Source: Acidobacterium sp. S8
GTDB taxonomy: Bacteria > Acidobacteriota > Terriglobia > Terriglobales > Acidobacteriaceae
Length of the DNA: 64,000 bases
Direction of reading: 5' to 3'
NCBI RefSeq assembly: GCF_009765985.1
Contig: NZ_LMUM01000037.1
Coordinates: 256,113-320,112 of the forward strand
The stretch's first letter is position 1. Each line of letters opens with the position of its first letter. The notes below the pieces were generated by a model that had not been told where the DNA came from, searched no databases, and saw nothing but the letters and a program-made list of their open reading frames with translations. Below are positions 60,305 to 64,000 of this stretch, piece after piece. The translations under genes and the position numbers were made by a program.

Positions 60305-62242
60305 CTATCCTTCCACAACCGGAACTTCCTTCATCTTTACGCCCGATAAAGTCTCCCATCCGCGACGTGAGAGGTCCCACCAGATCAGGTAGCCGGCAAT
60401 GGCGGCAATGACGATCAGCACCGTCCCGCTGATCCACTCGCCGAAGACGAACTTACCCAGTCCGAAGAGCGTTCCGTAAACCAGCACGCATCCCATGACC
60501 GTATCGAAGGCGTTCGCTCCAAAGTCGCGTACCGGGGGCAGCTCCGGAGCCTGTGCAGCAATATGTTTCCAGCCATAGACCGCTGGATGCACTCGACGGT
60601 AGAAGGCCAGCAGCGTCGATTCCTTCTCGGCAGGCGTAACGAATGTTGCCACCAGCCATGCAATTGTCGTCACACCAGCGGTAATGAGCGTGGATTTGGC
60701 AAAAACGACTGCATTATTGCCAGTGAACCCAACATGCGATAGCGCGAGAGCGACGACAGCCGCAACGATCATCGCGGAAATCTCGCTCCAGGCATTGATG
60801 CGCCACCAGAACCATCGCAGGATATAAACCGCGCCCGTGCCCGCGCCAAGATTGAGAACCAGCTCCCATCCGGCACTGATCGAAGTCAGCTGGCTGGCAA
60901 CATAACCGCTCGCCAGCACAAGAATGACCGTAATGATCTTGCTGACGAAAACGTAATGCTTTTCGCTGCCGTTCCTCTTCCAGAAGCGGCGATAGAAGTC
61001 GTTGACCAGATACGAAGTGCCCCAGTTCAGCTGCGTGCCGATCGTCGACATATAGGCAGCCAGGAACGCGGCAACCATCAAGCCACGCAATGCAGGAGGC
61101 AGATAGTCGCGTAGCACCATCACGTAGCCCTGTTGCGGATTCGCAGCGTAAGCCGCGCTCGGATGCAATCCCCCGTGAGGCGAATACACCGCCAGTGCGA
61201 CAAGGCCGGTCACAATCCACGGCCAGGGCCGCAGCGCATAGTGCGCAATATTGAACCAGAGCGTTGCCCCGAGCGAGTGCTGCTCATTCTTGGCGCTGAA
61301 CATGCGCTGAGCCACGTAACCGCCACCGCCCGGCTCCGCGCCCGGATACCAGGCCGCCCACCACTGCACACCGATGTACATCAGAAACGTAAGCAGCGGC
61401 AGCGTCCAGATATTTGCGGTGGTAAGCCCGGTATGGAAGTCGGGCAGGAACGACAAGACATTGGAGGTTGGCTGTCCAGCAGCTCGCGTGGACTCGCCAA
61501 CCACGGCAAGCTGCAATTTGAGGGCATGCATGCCGCCAATCTGCGAAACCGCCAGCCACGCCAGCACGACGATCATCGTCATCTTCAGCGCGAACTGGAA
61601 GAGATCGGTGACCAGCACGCCCCAGAGTCCGCCAATGAAAGTGTAAAGACCCGTGAAGGGAACCAAAATAAAGATGCAGATTGCCAGCGCCGTATGCCGT
61701 GGATCGCCCAGCGTGTAATGAAACAGCGCATGGCCGCCGATGCTCAACTGCAACATGCGCCCTTGCGCGATCACCGGTCCCAGCACCACGGAGATAATAT
61801 CGACCATCGCCCGCGTGACCCAGCCGAGGATGAAGCAGTTCATCAGCAGGCCAAGGTAGATCGCTTTGAAGCCACGCAAAAACGCTGCAGGCTTACCGCC
61901 GTAACGGATCTCAACAAGTTCTACGTCAGTAAGAATTTCAGCGCGCCGCCAGTAGCGGGCAAAGAAGAAGACCGTCGTCATGCCGCTGAGGCAGAGACTC
62001 CACCAGATCCAGTTGCCGGAAATACCCTGCGTCGCTACCAGGCCGCAGACCAGTAGCGGCGTATCGGCAGCAAAGGTGGTCGCCACCATCGAGGTACCCG
62101 CCAGCCACCAGGACACGTCGCGTCCTGAGACGAAAAAATCTTCGGTCGAGCCGCTCGATTTGCTGCGGTAATAAACGCCAATCAGCAGATTGAATAGCAG
62201 ATAACCGGCTATGACAAGCCAGTCCGCAAGGGTTAATGACAT
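60305..62242 (-). CDS. Sodium:solute symporter (SSS family)
   Basis: 645 residues with about fourteen transmembrane helices. The segments LADWLVIAGYLLFNLLIGVY (helix 1), WWLAGTSMVATTFAADTPLL (sodium-site region near 46-65) and ELVEIRYGGKPAAFLRGFKA mark the SSS family. The loop and long C-terminal region after helix ten are typical of the larger members. Solute specificity is not decided; sugar or amino acid is possible. The neighbouring CBM6-like secreted protein suggests, weakly, a carbohydrate. It begins with MSLTLADW at 62242. Confidence 0.88.
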   Translation of the reverse strand: MSLTLADWLVIAGYLLFNLLIGVYYRSKSSGSTEDFFVSGRDVSWWLAGTSMVATTFAADTPLLVCGLVATQGISGNWIWWSLCLSGMTTVFFFARYWRRAEILTDVELVEIRYGGKPAAFLRGFKAIYLGLLMNCFILGWVTRAMVDIISVVLGPVIAQGRMLQLSIGGHALFHYTLGDPRHTALAICIFILVPFTGLYTFIGGLWGVLVTDLFQFALKMTMIVVLAWLAVSQIGGMHALKLQLAVVGESTRAAGQPTSNVLSFLPDFHTGLTTANIWTLPLLTFLMYIGVQWWAAWYPGAEPGGGGYVAQRMFSAKNEQHSLGATLWFNIAHYALRPWPWIVTGLVALAVYSPHGGLHPSAAYAANPQQGYVMVLRDYLPPALRGLMVAAFLAAYMSTIGTQLNWGTSYLVNDFYRRFWKRNGSEKHYVFVSKIITVILVLASGYVASQLTSISAGWELVLNLGAGTGAVYILRWFWWRINAWSEISAMIVAAVVALALSHVGFTGNNAVVFAKSTLITAGVTTIAWLVATFVTPAEKESTLLAFYRRVHPAVYGWKHIAAQAPELPPVRDFGANAFDTVMGCVLVYGTLFGLGKFVFGEWISGTVLIVIAAIAGYLIWWDLSRRGWETLSGVKMKEVPVVEG

Positions 62243-62321
62243 GCGCTTCTCTCAGGATCCAGGAATTCTAACAGTGAAAGCAGTATATACAGGTTTACAT
62301 CTCTTAGGAAACAGCTTTTCA

Positions 62322-63008
62322 TCAGCGGTCTTCGTGGAAGTCAAAGTAGGCAAGGTTCATATTTCCCTCACTCAGAATGTGAACGGTAAGAATGCTTTTC
62401 CCCGCAGGCAGGTGAAGCTTTACAAAGTTTTGCTGCAGATTCCAGTGGTGCCACTGCCGCCATGCAATCGGGTCGGAAGCATTGAAGGTAGAGATAATCG
62501 GGAGCGGTCCGGTCGCATCCTTGCCATTCACATCGAGAGAGATCGTCCCGCCGCGATTGGAAGTGTAGAGGAGGTCAGCGCCATAGGTGCCGGCGTGCGC
62601 CGCGTTTACCGTGATGTTGAACCACTCGCCCGGCTCCGTCCAGCCCACGTAAAGCAGATCAACCGGAGGCTGCACTTTGTCATACGGGCTATTGTCAATC
62701 GTGTCGTGAAACTTGGTATAGGAGGTATCAACAGCTTCGTGCATGCGGAACTCATTGAGATAAGTTCCATCTGCTGGATTCAGTACTCCGCTTCCTAGAT
62801 TTTTCTCCGTGGTGTCGTGATAAGCAATGCCTTCGCCGCCCTGATCGTAATAGGCGCACAAGACACGCCCGGGAATGCTCTGCGCTCCGCCCGTGTGATG
62901 ACTGTCCTGATAAGGAGTGCCTTTGTATTCGGTCGAGAAGTCCGACACCAAAATTACGCTCGATGTGAGCAAGGCCATAGCTGGAAAAAGAAAGGAAAAG
63001 AGCCGCAC
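62322..63008 (-). CDS. Secreted CBM6/35-like carbohydrate-binding protein
   Basis: 228 residues with a signal peptide (about 1-22). The beta-sandwich features of CBM6-like domains are visible: IPGRVLCAYYDQGGEGIAYH near 47, LNEFRMHEAVDTSY, YVGWTEPGEWFNITVNAAHA near 122, GTISLDVNGKDATGPLPI, and WRQWHHWNLQQNFVKLHLPA, ending in NMNLAYFDFHE. No catalytic domain is attached, so it is a stand-alone binding protein or a piece of a larger system. It is upstream of the symporter (79-base gap) on the same strand. Confidence 0.75.
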   Translation of the reverse strand: MRLFSFLFPAMALLTSSVILVSDFSTEYKGTPYQDSHHTGGAQSIPGRVLCAYYDQGGEGIAYHDTTEKNLGSGVLNPADGTYLNEFRMHEAVDTSYTKFHDTIDNSPYDKVQPPVDLLYVGWTEPGEWFNITVNAAHAGTYGADLLYTSNRGGTISLDVNGKDATGPLPIISTFNASDPIAWRQWHHWNLQQNFVKLHLPAGKSILTVHILSEGNMNLAYFDFHEDR

Positions 63009-63051
63009 GTAACCTCCGGAAACAGTCTACGGCGGCGCGATTGAGAAAGGG

Positions 63052-63846
63052 TTATTTCTTCTGACAGTTGGGGCACCAGTAGACGGTGCGTGTCGCAAGC
63101 TCAGCACGTTCAATTTTCGTTCCGCAGATAAAGCACGGTTTGCCATGCCTGCGATAGACATAGCGCTCTTCTTCTTCACGCACCGGGCCGCGGGGATGCG
63201 GCCTGTCTTTGGCACTTGTCGTGACGTAGCGCGTGTCCTTCACACCCGCAGACATGAGCGTCTGCGCGTCTTTCCAGATCGATTTCAGGGAAGCGAGATT
63301 CACATCTTTGCCTGGACGCAGAGGATGAATCCGCGCGCGGAAGAGAAGTTCCGCGCGATAGATATTGCCGATGCCGGCAAAGACTGATTGGTCCATCAAC
63401 AATGCGCCGATGGATGTGTTGCGCTTGGCGATCTTTTCGAATGCCGGTTTTGGATCTGAGCCGGGAATCAGCGGATCCGGACCGAGACGATCACGCAGTA
63501 ATTGCCATTTTTCATCTGTGAAGATGGATGTGTCTGTACCGCCTCGCAGCTCCATCCAGTCAGACTTTGTATAGATTCGTAGCCGCAGCGCGCCCTTCAC
63601 AGGAGGAAGCGGCATCTTGCCCTGCTTGAAATCACCATACATCCCGAGATGTACATGCAAAATCAGATCGCGTCCGAAGCGATACCCAAGATGCTTGCCA
63701 ATAGCATCGACGCGAATCAGTTTGTGTCCATCTAAAACTTCGGCATCAGCAAATCCACCGTTTGGCGAATCAACATGCACGCGCTTACCGGCAAAGACCG
63801 CGGCATGTTCTTCCGCAAAACGGTGGATCTGATTTCCTTCAGGCAT
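63052..63846 (-). CDS. Fpg/Nei-family DNA glycosylase (Nei2-like)
   Basis: 264 residues of the formamidopyrimidine/endonuclease VIII family for oxidised-base repair. The catalytic N-terminus is MPEGNQIHRFAEEHAAVFAG (Pro2, Glu3). The HGGIHLGM-like segment is VHLGMYGDFKQG, the helix-two-turn-helix is SVFAGIGNIYRAELLFRARI near 160, and the zinc finger is CFICG then WCPNCQKK at the end. MPEGxxIHR points to the Nei2-like branch. The minus-strand partial gene is just upstream. Confidence 0.9.
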   Translation of the reverse strand: MPEGNQIHRFAEEHAAVFAGKRVHVDSPNGGFADAEVLDGHKLIRVDAIGKHLGYRFGRDLILHVHLGMYGDFKQGKMPLPPVKGALRLRIYTKSDWMELRGGTDTSIFTDEKWQLLRDRLGPDPLIPGSDPKPAFEKIAKRNTSIGALLMDQSVFAGIGNIYRAELLFRARIHPLRPGKDVNLASLKSIWKDAQTLMSAGVKDTRYVTTSAKDRPHPRGPVREEEERYVYRRHGKPCFICGTKIERAELATRTVYWCPNCQKK

Positions 63847-63852
63847 AATTTC

Positions 63853-64000
63853 TTAATTCCAAACAAGCTCCACCGGCACGGCTTCAATTCGGCAGAACAT
63901 ATCCGGCTCCATCCTGTTCAGCTGGGCCTTGAATTTCTCTGCTTCCTCGCGCGTGCTGAACATCAGGGTGTTGTACACCCGTCCCGCTCGCAACTGCTCG
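63853..64000 (-). CDS. C-terminal fragment of a small conserved protein (5' end outside window)
   Basis: The minus-strand frame from the window edge to the TAA at 63853-63855 reads EQLRAGRVYNTLMFSTREEA, then KFKAQLNRMEPDMFCRIEAV and ends VELVWN. It has the codon character of a real gene and no frame competes. The family is unknown to me. It lies six bases before the DNA glycosylase start and is probably cotranscribed with it. Confidence 0.6.
   Translation of the reverse strand, partial: EQLRAGRVYNTLMFSTREEAEKFKAQLNRMEPDMFCRIEAVPVELVWN

Noticed and set aside
61133-62056. 307-codon frame antisense to the symporter gene
   Set aside because: Typical antisense shadow of a high-G+C membrane gene.
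1-64000. CRISPR arrays, tRNA, rRNA, prophage or transposase genes
   Set aside because: No regularly spaced identical repeats, no tRNA cloverleaf with a GTTCGA-type arm, and no integrase or transposase motif was noticed on either strand; the dispersed palindromes are not regularly spaced.

Overview
The window is about 58% G+C by eye and carries ordinary bacterial housekeeping genes plus several families typical of Acidobacteriota, probably class Terriglobia. These are a PadR regulator next to an 'orphan' MacB/FtsX-type permease, two VWFA-related lipoprotein-like proteins of the Acidobacterial type, a DUF5054 GH38-like enzyme with a Tat signal, AIM24, DUF1015, and many multi-pass or secreted proteins of unknown role. 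No rRNA, tRNA, CRISPR array, prophage or transposase gene was seen. The taxonomic placement is inferred from gene families only.

Layout. 1-479: 3'-truncated pgsA. 480-850: a decayed gene tail and a tandem repeat in front of padR. 851-4947: padR, a membrane protein and an ADOP-type permease. 4951-7972: a Tat-exported GH38-like protein and an FkbM methyltransferase. 8115-13019: gdhA, trpE, a lycopene-cyclase-domain protein and ispD. 13137-20749: a secreted GH27 alpha-galactosidase, then the minus-strand run nfo / leuS / membrane protein / guaA. 20822-25318: nagA, serS, a small membrane protein, a LolA-like protein and a phosphoesterase. 25326-30941: a GH18-deacetylase-GT2 fusion, a GT39-like membrane glycosyltransferase and an O-methyltransferase. 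31014-33657: an SDR gene bracketed by two copies of a double-hairpin repeat, then a P5C/aldehyde dehydrogenase. 33722-37968: a LuxR-type regulator with a degenerate receiver, divergent from a receiver-flavoprotein fusion and a histidine kinase with a cNMP-like domain. 38076-41345: a lipoprotein, AIM24, and a ROK kinase-LacI operon with a perfect LacI-type palindrome. 41630-46703: ftsQ-ftsA-ftsZ and a PBP-like transpeptidase. 46774-52650: nnr-tsaE, then eat-eutB-eutC for ethanolamine use. 52661-57638: minus-strand envelope operon DUF1015 / amidase / GerMN / murI / fabI / DUF2278. 57889-60052: two VWA proteins. 60305-64000: a sodium-solute symporter, a CBM6-like secreted protein, a Nei-like DNA glycosylase and the end of a small conserved gene.

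Genes that appear to work together include ftsQAZ with the PBP (division), amidase-GerMN-murI (peptidoglycan), eat-eutBC (ethanolamine to acetaldehyde and ammonia), ROK-LacI (sugar sensing and phosphorylation), and the receiver-flavoprotein with its kinase (redox-linked signalling). Two families of dispersed intergenic palindromes run through the window. One has a core near GTCATTCTGAGCG..GCGAAGAATC, and its variable arms differ between copies while staying self-complementary. The other is the double hairpin around 31.0 and 32.0 kb.

The strongest candidates for something little described are the redox two-component locus at 33.7-38.0 kb, where three expected sensory or catalytic residues or motifs are missing, and the palindrome families.
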